64,000 nucleotides of DNA from Parabacteroides sp. PH5-46 (GCF_029892785.1 NZ_JARXXA010000001.1:1-64000), one strand, 5' to 3'. Positions 20,323 to 28,923 are shown, counted from the first letter of the stretch. Translations and numbers: made by a program. Notes: a model not told the origin generated them from the sequence alone.

Positions 20323-20346
20323 GTTTTACCATTTAAGTACAATCCT

Positions 20347-20354
20347 CAAAGATA
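20347..20354 (-). promoter_or_regulatory. -7 promoter element (TATCTTTG, minus strand)
   Basis: Plus-strand CAAAGATA at 20347-20354 reads TATCTTTG on the minus strand, 24 bases before the S9 peptidase ATG. No clear -33 TTG at the expected distance. Confidence 0.6.
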
Positions 20355-20468
20355 ATAAATAAATGAAGAATGATGAATGTAGAGTGAAGAATAGAAAGAA
20401 ACAATCCTTATATTCGTATTCTTATATGATGGAGATGCTTTTGTTGTAATAATAAATAAGAGATAATA

Positions 20469-21614
20469 ATGAACAACTTTATTTTTCAAAATCCGGTGAA
20501 GCTCATAATGGGCAAGGGTATGATTGCAAAATTGGCTAAGGAAATACCTGCCGGAAAGCGTGTGATGGTAACCTTTGGGGGTGGAAGTGTTAAAAAGAAT
20601 AATGTTTACACTCAGGTGATGGAAGCCCTGAAAGACTTTCACACCGTAGAATTCTGGGGTATTGAGGCCAACCCTGCCATCGAAACCCTTCGCAAAGCCA
20701 TCGTTTTGGGAAAAGAAGAGAAGATAGACTTTCTTGTTGCCGTAGGCGGCGGTTCGGTGATTGACGGGACAAAACTGATCTCTGCCGGAATATTATACCA
20801 GGGCGATGCATGGGACCTGGTATTGGCTGGTGCAGAAATGAATACCATTCCGCTTGCAACTGTTCTTACCCTGCCTGCAACGGGTTCTGAAATGAACAGT
20901 GGAGCGGTGATCTCCAATAAGGAAACCAAAGAAAAGTTTGCTTTCTATTCCAATTTTCCTGTGTTTTCGATCCTCGATCCGGAGACTACTTTTACGCTGC
21001 CTGATAACCAGATTGCCAACGGACTTACCGATACCTTTGTACACGTGATGGAGCAATACCTTACCGTTCCCGCCGTATCACGTTTGATGGACCGCTGGGC
21101 CGAAGGTATCCTGCAAACTGTGGTTGAAATCGCTCCTCTGATTAAAAAGGATAAACAAAACTATGACCTGATGGCCGAATTTATGCTATCGGCAACCATG
21201 GGCCTCAATGGTTTTGTAGCCTTGGGTGGCGTGCCGCAAGACTGGGCAACCCACATGATAGGGCACGAGTTGACGGCTTTACATGGCCTATCCCACGGAC
21301 ACACACTGGCGATTGTTCTTCCGGGAACAATGAATATCCTGCGCGAAAGTAAAGGCGACAAGATCATCCAATACGGCGAACGTGTATGGGGCATCACCGA
21401 AGGAAGCCGTGACGAACGTATCGATAAAACCATCGCCAAAACCGACGAGTTCTTCCGTTCACTCGGTATGACCACCCGCTTGAGTGAAGAAGGCATCGGC
21501 ATGGATACGATTGCGGAAATAGAACGCCGCTTCAATGAGCGTGGCGTTGCTTTTGGCGAAAATAGAAAGGTGAATGGCGAAATGGCTAAGCGGATTCTAA
21601 TGGATAGGATCTAA
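20469..21614 (+). CDS. iron-containing alcohol dehydrogenase (YqhD/BdhA-like)
   Basis: NAD(P)H-dependent alcohol or aldehyde oxidoreductase of the type III, metal-dependent family. N-terminal FQNPVKLIMGKGMIAKLAKEI and the nucleotide-binding FGGGSVKKN and AVGGGSVIDGTK are seen. The metal site is formed by Asp in LTDTFVHVMEQY and His residues in GHELTALHGLSHGHTLAIV. At 381 aa it matches the YqhD/butanol dehydrogenase branch. The preferred substrate cannot be told. A hairpin repeat array follows its stop. Confidence 0.93.
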   Translation: MNNFIFQNPVKLIMGKGMIAKLAKEIPAGKRVMVTFGGGSVKKNNVYTQVMEALKDFHTVEFWGIEANPAIETLRKAIVLGKEEKIDFLVAVGGGSVIDGTKLISAGILYQGDAWDLVLAGAEMNTIPLATVLTLPATGSEMNSGAVISNKETKEKFAFYSNFPVFSILDPETTFTLPDNQIANGLTDTFVHVMEQYLTVPAVSRLMDRWAEGILQTVVEIAPLIKKDKQNYDLMAEFMLSATMGLNGFVALGGVPQDWATHMIGHELTALHGLSHGHTLAIVLPGTMNILRESKGDKIIQYGERVWGITEGSRDERIDKTIAKTDEFFRSLGMTTRLSEEGIGMDTIAEIERRFNERGVAFGENRKVNGEMAKRILMDRI

Positions 21615-21637
21615 AAAAGATAAAAGTTTCATACGGA

Positions 21638-21733
21638 TGAGAAAAGATTCTCATGCCGGTGAGAATAAATTCTCATGGGCTTGAGAAAAAGTTCTCATCC
21701 GCATGAGAAAACATTCTCACGCCCAAGAAAAAG
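21638..21733. repeat. tandem 22-bp palindromic repeat array
   Basis: Units begin TGAGAA at 21638, 21660, 21682 and 21704, with a degenerate fifth at 21726, giving an exact 22-bp period. Each unit has the form TGAGAA-N4-TTCTCA, so every unit can form a 6-bp hairpin, and neighbouring units can also pair. It lies between the convergent alcohol dehydrogenase and DUF6078 genes. No T run follows it, so a simple terminator role is doubtful. Confidence 0.85.
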
Positions 21734-21769
21734 TTGAGAAAATGTACAAAAATTAAGGGATATTAAGTA

Positions 21770-22201
21770 TTACCAATCGTATTGGTCTACGTATTCGTCA
21801 AAGACAGGCTCCTCCTGAATCCCTTCATTGAGGAAAACCTGCCGGATAAAGGCTTGTTCTTTCGGAGTAATAAGACGCACTTTATTACGGATACGGTAGT
21901 ACATACTTCGCTCAAAATGATGATAAAGGATATTCCGTATTTTAAGCGCTTTCGCATGAGGCACTTTGTCGAACAGACGCCTCATCCCCAACGCAAAATG
22001 AGTCAAACGGTCAAGATGAAAAAACGGACATTCTTCGCGGGCGGCAACATAAGCCGGGTTGACTATCGAAAAAGACGAACGATCCTGATCAGTATGAAGA
22101 GTAACCTGAAAGCGTAAGCAATCGGCAGATCGTGGACATTGTGCATTTAAGCAATGAAGGTAATCCCAAGGGACATCCTTATAATTGAAATTTTCTTTCA
22201 T
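21770..22201 (-). CDS. DUF6078 family protein
   Basis: A 143-aa cytosolic protein with a Cys-rich N-terminal part (LHCLNAQCPRSADCLRF and REECPFF), spaced like a small metal-binding site, followed by a basic helical half (ALGMRRLFDKVPHAKALKIRN). I recognise the opening MKENFNYKDVPWDY and the overall layout from the Bacteroidetes DUF6078 family; no function is known. It stands alone. Its upstream flank is the left edge of the AT-rich island. Confidence 0.75.
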   Translation of the reverse strand: MKENFNYKDVPWDYLHCLNAQCPRSADCLRFQVTLHTDQDRSSFSIVNPAYVAAREECPFFHLDRLTHFALGMRRLFDKVPHAKALKIRNILYHHFERSMYYRIRNKVRLITPKEQAFIRQVFLNEGIQEEPVFDEYVDQYDW

Positions 22202-22422
22202 AATTAGATCTGTTTGATTATATTACAAAGATAACATTTTTAATGTTTCGATGTCAATATTTTTTGTTTTAAGATTAAACCATACTATACCCCAAAGCTA
22301 TTTCTGTCTACTCAAGCATTAAGTTTTATATTCATAGCAATTTATTCTCTCAATCTTGTAAATTCCAATTATCAGAAATATATAGTAAATTTTATTTATG
22401 TTTGTGTGAAAATACTGTAGAG

Positions 22423-22468
22423 TAAAATCCAAAAGAAGCGAAAAAGTTTTTGTTTCTTTTGGGTTTTA
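22423..22468. promoter_or_regulatory. 15-bp inverted repeat overlapping the island promoter
   Basis: TAAAATCCAAAAGAA (22423-22437) is complementary to 22454-22468 with a single G-T mismatch and a 16-base loop. The right arm contains the TTTG used as -33 element for the nuclease-STAND gene. It could be a terminator shielding the switch from upstream transcription (a T-rich tract follows) or an operator. The rest of the 22202-22515 gap is AT-rich without a recognisable gene. Confidence 0.6.
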
Positions 22469-22487
22469 TATTTATTTTTTACCTTTG
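22458..22487 (+). promoter_or_regulatory. fixed promoter facing the invertible segment (TTTG-N18-TACCTTTG)
   Basis: TTTG (22458-22461) and TACCTTTG (22480-22487) are separated by 18 bases, matching sigma-ABfr promoters. The -7 box ends 9 bases before the left inverted repeat and 28 bases before the ATG at 22516. It lies outside the invertible segment, so it would drive whichever gene is brought to the left end. Confidence 0.7.
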
Positions 22488-22496
22488 ACGAACAAC

Positions 22497-22520
22497 TGAT
22501 AACTATTTATTATAGATGAA
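22497..22520 (+). repeat. left 24-bp inverted repeat of the nuclease/glycosyltransferase switch
   Basis: The 24 bases 22497-22520, including GATAACTATTTATTATAG and the start codon ATGAA, recur exactly in inverted orientation at 27586-27609. A short dyad CTAT-N5-ATAG at the centre is like a tyrosine recombinase core site. The nuclease-STAND start codon lies inside the repeat. Confidence 0.92.
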
Positions 22521-25500
22521 TCACTTAACTACTGATTATTGGGCAGAATTCAAATCTGATGGCTTACTGTTCGAAGATTTAGTACATGATCTATTAGAAT
22601 TAAAGTATCCCGGAATCGAGTTCTACGCAACGAAAAAATCATGGGACGGGAGTCGCGATTTTGAGGCTACTATAAATCTGTTGGAAGAAGCCAAAGCAAA
22701 AATATGGTTGGAGTGTAAGTATCATCAAAATGACCGATTGCCAGTCCATGATGTTTCAATGACATTATTAATGGCATTTATTCATGATGCGAAACAGATT
22801 ATCATCTTTTCATATTCTCCCATAAACAGAACTTTCGAAAAGCATATTGCCGACTATGTGGAAAGGACAAAGACTAAGGTGGATATTTATCATGACTTAA
22901 CATTGGAGGAGCTAATACTTACATATTCTTCATCAATGAAGAATTTTAATAAGTACTTCCCTACATTTAAAAAAGAAGTTGACATCTTACAACATCATTC
23001 AGATATTCAATATGAATACAGAATCGAAAAAAAAGAGTCCGATCGGAAGAAAATTGTAATAGGCATAAATCAACCCTTCGAATTAAATCTATATATATAC
23101 AACCATCATTCAAAAGAAAGAAATATAGAAGTTTCAATAATTGATAATGTTAAAGATTATTTTCACATCAAAAGTAGAGACCTTTTATTTCCCGAATATA
23201 AAATACTCAAAAATATACCCCCAAACAGTAGCAGTGTTATCAGACTAAAAATGCGAGTGAAATCTTATTCTGAAAAGATAAAATTTCCCCGAGTATCCAT
23301 AAAAGAAGAAGATGGTCGACAAACAATCTGCAAAATCGACCAAAAACTTGAATGTCGTTGGATTGCCACAACACCATTAATCGGTGATTCGTATTATGAA
23401 ATATTGAATAACTGTGGCCAGTATATCGGGAATACACATAACTTCTCTGTAATAACAATAACAGGCACAAGCGGAGTCGGGAAAAGCAGAATACTTAAAG
23501 AATTGAATCTTTACAGTCAGGACATCAATAATAAAGTATGTTACATAGATGCTGACGAGAAAGATATCACCGCTAAGCTTTTTGTGGAGAAATTAATTTC
23601 AACTCTAGAAGATTTACCTTTATTTGATAATAAACAAACCAATTTGTGTTTTTCATCCAATATCGAAGACAATAAATATTATGCATGCAGAATATTGTAT
23701 GACAAAAGTTTTAATGTAGCAAAAGAGAAAGAAAATGTTGTAAAATATCTATCTGATCTATTGTGTCGGAAATCATGTAGCATTATTCTGGATAACTTGC
23801 AAGCCTATGACGAATTGAGTATTGAGATAATAGATTTATTACTTAAATACATGGATGAAAGAACTTCCGTATCATCTCTAATTTTAAGTTTCAATTTAGA
23901 TTATCTCTATTCAGACACCGATACGCATAATTTATACAAGCGTCTACTCTATTTATCCTCTAAAGAGGTGCATAGTTACTACCATACCCAAATAGAAGGA
24001 TTTACGAGAAAAGAGGCCATCCAATATTTACAGGAAAGTCTTATAAAAGTATATGATGAGCATCGGGAAGTCGATACGATTACTTATCAAAGATCTATTG
24101 AAAAAATTGTAGACACCTGCGGCACAAATCCGTTTTTCCTGCATGAGTTCATATTATATCTTTTACAACAAGGCGTAATACGTCACACAGACACTACCAG
24201 TTATTATATACACGACATAGACAGATTCCAAATATGTTTAAATACTACCCCTGTCTCCATCAATGATTTAATAGGCAAACGAGAACAGTTATTCCTCGAA
24301 AGCATTAAAGATTCTCTTACTCTCACAAAATCATATGAGGACCTTATATCGGTAATTGCCCTTACAAAATCGTTGCCTCTGATTGTATTTAATGATCTAA
24401 TTGGTGATAACAATCTGCTTAGGCAGCTCGAACGGATTGGGTTTATCAATATCGGCATGGATGATCATATTCGGTTTTCGCACCAATTCTTTGAGAAATA
24501 TTTTATATCAAGGCATTCATTGTTATCCAAGCCAGAAGAATTCCGCAGGAAACTCTTAAAATCATTTGATCAATATGGCTATACGTATGAATTCTTCTTC
24601 TCTTTGTTCTTGGTGAAGAAATCATTGAACCAGTTAAACCAAAATGATTTCGACGCTGCATTAGAAAAAATAATGCAACGGGATGTGGAATTTAATTATA
24701 GTTTGGAGATCTTTAATATTATAAGTGATTATCTGGATTTATCCATAGAATCGATATCTCCAAAAACCTATATTAAAGTATATTGGCAGATCGAATCTAT
24801 GACCGTAAAGCGTCATGGAATGACAAAGTGCCTGATTTATAACGAAAAAGTATTTAACCAGTTTATCTGTAATTATCCAAAATTCGCAGAACATTTGGCT
24901 AATGTTTTTAAGTTACTGGAAGAATATATTTGTCACTTGCTGAACCTTCAGGAATTTGATGAGAGTTTAAAGAAAAATAAGCAGTTGACAGATCTGCTTG
25001 AAAATGAAATGCTTGACCATGTTGGTTGTGAAGAGATTTTAATAAACATGTATATCAGACAAACAATGGTTTATTATCACCTCCAATTAATAGAAGATGC
25101 CGAGTTTACTAATTCTAAAGCAATGAACTTAGCTCAAAATATTGGCGACAGAGAAGGCATTTTGAAATGCTGGAAGTCTAAAGGAGATATTTATTATCAT
25201 AATTATGATGCAGATTTATACGCTGATAAAATTATAGATGCTTGGTCAATGGCATACAAAAAATATTGTGAATATAGTGAACATACTATTCGATTCAGCC
25301 TAAAATTAGCAATTGCACTTAAAGCTATACGTGTTAACATCTTGAATAATGATTTAGCTGCTGTAGAACCAAAAATAGAATTTGTTTCAAGTTGTATCGA
25401 TAAAACCAATATGGTATTTTATGAGATAATCATTCGCTTGGTTAAAGCCATGTTTCTAATCATTAAATATGACAAATATTTATCATACGAAAATAGTGTA

Positions 25501-25923
25501 TATAACGAGGTTATAAAATTAGTGAACCAAGCTACCGATCTATGTGCAATTTACGGTAATAAAAATATATATATAAACTGTTTCCATCTTCGTGCAATAG
25601 CGCAGTTTAAAGCCTCCAAATGGGATTTTTCATTTGATAATTTTATCAAAACACTATCAATCATAGTTGATAAGACAGAATGGAATGTACTTGAAAAAAA
25701 ATGGAGCGGATTCATCACCGATCTAATGATTTTTGAAAGAAAGCTCAATAAAAAAATACCAGAATCAATTGAGAGTAAACTATTTGTTAATGAACAAATC
25801 AAAGAAAATATCCTAAAGATAAGAACACTTAGCAATGAAAAATTTGAAGATTTTTTTGATAACTATGTAACAAAATCTCTTTTCAAAGATAAGGAGAAAA
25901 AAATAGGATTTCCGAATATTTAG
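22516..25923 (+). CDS. PD-(D/E)XK nuclease / STAND-like P-loop NTPase fusion, candidate antiviral protein
   Basis: A 1135-aa multidomain protein. (1) Residues about 10-150 are an Mrr-like PD-(D/E)XK endonuclease: FEDLVHDLLELKYPG, then WDGSRDFEA (Asp48) and WLECKYH (Glu66, Lys68). (2) About 170-290 look like an Ig-like beta-sandwich. (3) About 300-600 form a STAND/AAA-type NTPase: Walker A TGTSGVGKS (about 316-324), Walker B SIILDN (about 422), and the STAND-typical CGTNPFFLHEF near 536. (4) About 600-1135 are helical repeats of TPR type. Nuclease-STAND-repeat architecture matches Avs-like antiviral sensors, but I cannot place it in a named family. The start codon lies inside a recombination repeat and the gene is AT-rich. 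Antiviral function is inference. Confidence 0.82.
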   Translation: MNHLTTDYWAEFKSDGLLFEDLVHDLLELKYPGIEFYATKKSWDGSRDFEATINLLEEAKAKIWLECKYHQNDRLPVHDVSMTLLMAFIHDAKQIIIFSYSPINRTFEKHIADYVERTKTKVDIYHDLTLEELILTYSSSMKNFNKYFPTFKKEVDILQHHSDIQYEYRIEKKESDRKKIVIGINQPFELNLYIYNHHSKERNIEVSIIDNVKDYFHIKSRDLLFPEYKILKNIPPNSSSVIRLKMRVKSYSEKIKFPRVSIKEEDGRQTICKIDQKLECRWIATTPLIGDSYYEILNNCGQYIGNTHNFSVITITGTSGVGKSRILKELNLYSQDINNKVCYIDADEKDITAKLFVEKLISTLEDLPLFDNKQTNLCFSSNIEDNKYYACRILYDKSFNVAKEKENVVKYLSDLLCRKSCSIILDNLQAYDELSIEIIDLLLKYMDERTSVSSLILSFNLDYLYSDTDTHNLYKRLLYLSSKEVHSYYHTQIEGFTRKEAIQYLQESLIKVYDEHREVDTITYQRSIEKIVDTCGTNPFFLHEFILYLLQQGVIRHTDTTSYYIHDIDRFQICLNTTPVSINDLIGKREQLFLESIKDSLTLTKSYEDLISVIALTKSLPLIVFNDLIGDNNLLRQLERIGFINIGMDDHIRFSHQFFEKYFISRHSLLSKPEEFRRKLLKSFDQYGYTYEFFFSLFLVKKSLNQLNQNDFDAALEKIMQRDVEFNYSLEIFNIISDYLDLSIESISPKTYIKVYWQIESMTVKRHGMTKCLIYNEKVFNQFICNYPKFAEHLANVFKLLEEYICHLLNLQEFDESLKKNKQLTDLLENEMLDHVGCEEILINMYIRQTMVYYHLQLIEDAEFTNSKAMNLAQNIGDREGILKCWKSKGDIYYHNYDADLYADKIIDAWSMAYKKYCEYSEHTIRFSLKLAIALKAIRVNILNNDLAAVEPKIEFVSSCIDKTNMVFYEIIIRLVKAMFLIIKYDKYLSYENSVYNEVIKLVNQATDLCAIYGNKNIYINCFHLRAIAQFKASKWDFSFDNFIKTLSIIVDKTEWNVLEKKWSGFITDLMIFERKLNKKIPESIESKLFVNEQIKENILKIRTLSNEKFEDFFDNYVTKSLFKDKEKKIGFPNI

Positions 25924-25925
25924 CA

Positions 25926-27590
25926 TTAGTATGCTATCATTGAGATATTACCTGTCAGGTCAATAAGAATATCTTTATCGTGATTTCTTTTTTCGAATTC
26001 TTCATAAAAAGCCGTGCCTTTATGTGTTTCCGAATCTTCGACTAAAAAGATCAATGGCAATTTAAAATTTTTAATCTCATTCAGTAAATGCTCACGAATA
26101 TTTTTCTGTTTATACAAATAGACCCTATAATGGCCAACTATAAAGATACCCACTTCCCTTTCAAGTAAAGATATTACAGATTGGGCTCCTGAATCATTTA
26201 CAAGATCAATGAAACAATAAGAATGACCAAAGATCTTATTTTCTTCAGTGAAAGCTGCCAATGCTTCCATGTCGGGTAATTGAGGAATAGAGTTCACCAT
26301 TTGTGTAATACCTAAAGTTTTGGACAATACCTTTAGCTTAGTTTCTTCTTCAACGAATATAAAGTCCATAATATCCATCGAATTATAATGAAGGCGAAAC
26401 TGTGGTCTGAAAAGACTTATATTAAATTCATTTCCCCAATCTATTCTTATCTTATTTCCCGATCGGCATATATATACATTTTGGCTGATCCTTAGTGCTT
26501 CCTGAAGAACCCCACAAGCTATTACCTGAGGATAAACAAAAATATTATCGGATATAAAAGCATTAGTGAACGTTTGACTTTTAAAACCTAATTTTAACCC
26601 GATAAAGTAGACGGTTTCTTCCTCTGTTTCATCCAGATAGTAACTTATGTTACCCTTTGGATATTCGGCTGATATGGTATTTATATATATGCTGTTTTTA
26701 CAAGGTTCAATGTCAATCGGATTCAATGATATCAATCTCATTCTGCCGATCATCATAAAAACATTTTCAAAAAGATTAGGTGAGGCTTTATATTGGGCAA
26801 GTACCTCAAATTCCCAAACCTTATACTTTTCCAGCATCATGCAGATATTGGAATAATTGTCAAATTCGCAGGAGATAAGATCTCGTTTATGTGGAATATG
26901 AAGCCCTCTGAAATAAGGAAGGAATCCGATCGCTCCTTGTTGTGATATCCTATAGCCAAAATCGACATCTTCAGCTCCCCACTTCTCAAAGTTTTCATCA
27001 AATCCTTTCACAGTCTCAAAACACTTCTTTTCGACAGAACAGAATGCTGTAAAATAATGCAACCAAAAGAAATTACGATTTTTATCCTCTTTAAAAAAAG
27101 AACTTCGTTTGTCCTGAAACAGTGGATTCTCAAATATTTGTTTTCGACCTTCATAATCTTCGATTTCATTTACATAAGCAGTAATACCAGAATACAATGC
27201 TAATGGATATTCCGAAAATCTTGATGCATGTGTTGATCCTATAAATGCTATCTCACTACGATTCATGTGTGCCCTTCTCAATTCTTCCAGAGCATATCTA
27301 TCAAGTATCATATCTCCATCTATGAAGAGTAGAATCTGTTTGTTAGCCTTGTACCCGCCGATATTCCTATTATAAGATCTGTTACCCTTTTTGTCAGCAT
27401 GTATAAGTTCAATATTGTTTCTTCTTTGATACTTCTCTAACTTCTGAATAATATCGCTTGATGAGTGGTCATCAACAATTATAAGTTCATCCGTTTCACT
27501 CATTTGATCATAAACAGTATCAATACACAAGGTTATATATGGATTGTTTGAACTGATTATAATAACACTAATATCCCATTGATTTTTCAT
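25926..27590 (-). CDS. GT2-type glycosyltransferase with long C-terminal extension
   Basis: A GT-A fold glycosyltransferase opens the 554-aa protein: ISVIIISSNNP, IIVDDHSSSD, RNIGGYKANKQILLFIDGD (DGD metal site at 91-93) and GFDENFEKWGAEDVDFGYR (acceptor-side motif, about 197-214). The remaining 330 residues are unrecognised, with no predicted membrane span. No other sugar-pathway genes adjoin it, unlike a capsule locus. It is convergent with the nuclease-STAND gene (2-bp gap) and its start codon lies in the right inverted repeat. In this orientation it has no promoter of its own, only possible read-through from the recombinase gene 16 bp upstream. Donor, acceptor and role are unknown. Confidence 0.82.
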   Translation of the reverse strand: MKNQWDISVIIISSNNPYITLCIDTVYDQMSETDELIIVDDHSSSDIIQKLEKYQRRNNIELIHADKKGNRSYNRNIGGYKANKQILLFIDGDMILDRYALEELRRAHMNRSEIAFIGSTHASRFSEYPLALYSGITAYVNEIEDYEGRKQIFENPLFQDKRSSFFKEDKNRNFFWLHYFTAFCSVEKKCFETVKGFDENFEKWGAEDVDFGYRISQQGAIGFLPYFRGLHIPHKRDLISCEFDNYSNICMMLEKYKVWEFEVLAQYKASPNLFENVFMMIGRMRLISLNPIDIEPCKNSIYINTISAEYPKGNISYYLDETEEETVYFIGLKLGFKSQTFTNAFISDNIFVYPQVIACGVLQEALRISQNVYICRSGNKIRIDWGNEFNISLFRPQFRLHYNSMDIMDFIFVEEETKLKVLSKTLGITQMVNSIPQLPDMEALAAFTEENKIFGHSYCFIDLVNDSGAQSVISLLEREVGIFIVGHYRVYLYKQKNIREHLLNEIKNFKLPLIFLVEDSETHKGTAFYEEFEKRNHDKDILIDLTGNISMIAY

Positions 27591-27609
27591 CTATAATAAA
27601 TAGTTATCA
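27586..27609 (-). repeat. right 24-bp inverted repeat of the switch
   Basis: Exact reverse complement of 22497-22520, covering the glycosyltransferase leader and its start codon and reaching the last codons of the recombinase gene. Four more bases (GAAC) further out also match after three mismatches. Confidence 0.92.
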
Positions 27610-28587
27610 ACCGTTCCCTGCCAGCTGGAGTTTTCTTCGAGGATGTTTTGTCGTTAAAATCTTCTTTTGTTTATTCATATTAACATGAGTGTAAATCTGT
27701 GTTATTGCAATAGAACTATGACCTAACATATTTTGAATATATTTTATATCAACATCTTCTTCCAAAAGTAAGGTGGCGAAAGTATGTCGAAAGGTGTGCG
27801 GTGTAATATGCTTAGTTAGTCCAGCTCTGTTAACATAGGATTTCACCATCAGTCTGACTGACTGTGTTGATAATGGAAGTCCTAGACGATTTACAAAAAA
27901 GAAAGTTCCATCCTTTATCTGAGTTCTATGCAGCTGGTAATAGTTTTTTATTATAGAGATAGTTTCAGACTGGCATATTTGGATCATGCGCTCTTTGCTC
28001 CCTTTACCGAAAACCTTAATAATCCCATTTTTTAGATTTATATCTTGCAACTGCAAATTACAAACCTCTGAAACTCTCATTCCTGTTGAAAATAAAATTT
28101 CAACAATCGCAATGTTACGAACCAGAGCTTTATAGGTATATCGATCTACATTACTATTATTTTCAAGTTCTTTATACATGATGCTTAATATTTTTTTTAC
28201 TTCATGTAGTGTCATAACGGATGGTATAAGACTAGGCTCTTTTAAGCGAACTTTAATCTTCCTGAAAGGATTGATATAGTCATCGTCTTCATACTCTAAG
28301 TAGTTTAACATCGCTTTTAATGAGGCTACTTTCCTTTTTATTGTTTTGGGTTTTAGGTGTGAAATTTTCTGAAGATAGCTTTTTAGTGTATCTTTAGTCA
28401 TACTCTTGAATCTTTTTTCATCTTCCGTCCCTTTTATATATGCAGCAAATTGTTTCAAATCTGTTGTATATGCCCGTAAAGTCTTTGAGCTTAGATTTTT
28501 CTCGAATTGACAATGGAAGAGAAAACCTTTAATGACCTCACTAACATTCATTTCACTCACACTCTCTTGTAAACTTCTTGTATTCAT
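27607..28587 (-). CDS. tyrosine site-specific recombinase (XerC/D-like)
   Basis: A 326-aa recombinase with an N-terminal SAM-like DNA-binding domain (about 15-105) and a complete catalytic set: Arg171 (TGMRVSE), Lys195 (GKGSK), His264/Arg267 (HTFRH), His290 (LGHSS) and Tyr299 (IYTHV). It lies immediately beside the right inverted repeat; its last three bases fall within that repeat. In Bacteroides, tyrosine recombinases of this kind act on neighbouring invertible segments, so it is the likely enzyme of the switch. Its gap to the glycosyltransferase gene is only 16 bp, so the two may be co-transcribed in the present orientation. Confidence 0.93.
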   Translation of the reverse strand: MNTRSLQESVSEMNVSEVIKGFLFHCQFEKNLSSKTLRAYTTDLKQFAAYIKGTEDEKRFKSMTKDTLKSYLQKISHLKPKTIKRKVASLKAMLNYLEYEDDDYINPFRKIKVRLKEPSLIPSVMTLHEVKKILSIMYKELENNSNVDRYTYKALVRNIAIVEILFSTGMRVSEVCNLQLQDINLKNGIIKVFGKGSKERMIQICQSETISIIKNYYQLHRTQIKDGTFFFVNRLGLPLSTQSVRLMVKSYVNRAGLTKHITPHTFRHTFATLLLEEDVDIKYIQNMLGHSSIAITQIYTHVNMNKQKKILTTKHPRRKLQLAGNG

Positions 28588-28770
28588 GTTTGTTATTTTT
28601 AATAATTAAACTGCGAAGAAACGGATTTCTTGAAGTAGATTCAGTAGTATCCGAAAGTATTCTTTCTAAAGTTGTTGCAGTTCAAACACTGTGTAAAGCT
28701 TTATGTGGAATTACGGAGGATGACAAAAAATGATGTGGATTTACAGCCGTTATTATGGGAGATTAACTGA

Positions 28771-28923
28771 TTATGGGAAGTGTTGATTCATCTGGGCCTC
28801 TACGTTCTTGATACTGTTGAATTTATTGCAGCCGTAGGCACCGACCTCGACGGTATGAAGATCGCCGAAGTTGTAAAGGTTATCAACGATATTGCTGATG
28901 CCACGGGTTGCAATCAGGATTAA
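28771..28923 (+). pseudogene. 3' remnant of an unrecognised gene
   Basis: From 28771 to the TAA at 28921-28923 one frame reads as plausible protein, including EFIAAVGTDLDGMKIAEV and NDIADATGCNQD, with core-genome-like codon use. It has no start codon or usable 5' end; the frame is closed by a TGA at 28768. A second open piece in the same gap (about 28598-28733, ending CGITEDDKK) may be another fragment. I do not recognise the family. It looks like a gene cut by arrival of the island. Confidence 0.4.

Larger units (their letters stand above)
22497..28587. mobile_element. predicted invertible gene-switch locus with its tyrosine recombinase
   Basis: A 5.1-kb segment bounded by 24-bp perfect inverted repeats holds two convergent genes with a 2-bp gap, nuclease-STAND (+) and glycosyltransferase (-). 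A tyrosine recombinase gene starts its 3' side right at the right repeat. Inversion would fuse the fixed left promoter and leader to the glycosyltransferase start codon. The whole block is clearly more AT-rich than its flanks and a decayed gene lies beyond it, so acquisition by transfer is likely. The repeats are seen directly; activity of the switch is inferred. Confidence 0.8.

Noticed and set aside
21638-21733. CRISPR-like array
   Set aside because: The period is 22 bp and the intervening bases are themselves similar; there are no spacers and no cas genes in the window.
25926-27590. Capsule or O-antigen locus
   Set aside because: Only a single glycosyltransferase is present, with no flippase, polymerase or nucleotide-sugar genes nearby; the inverted-repeat layout explains its position better.
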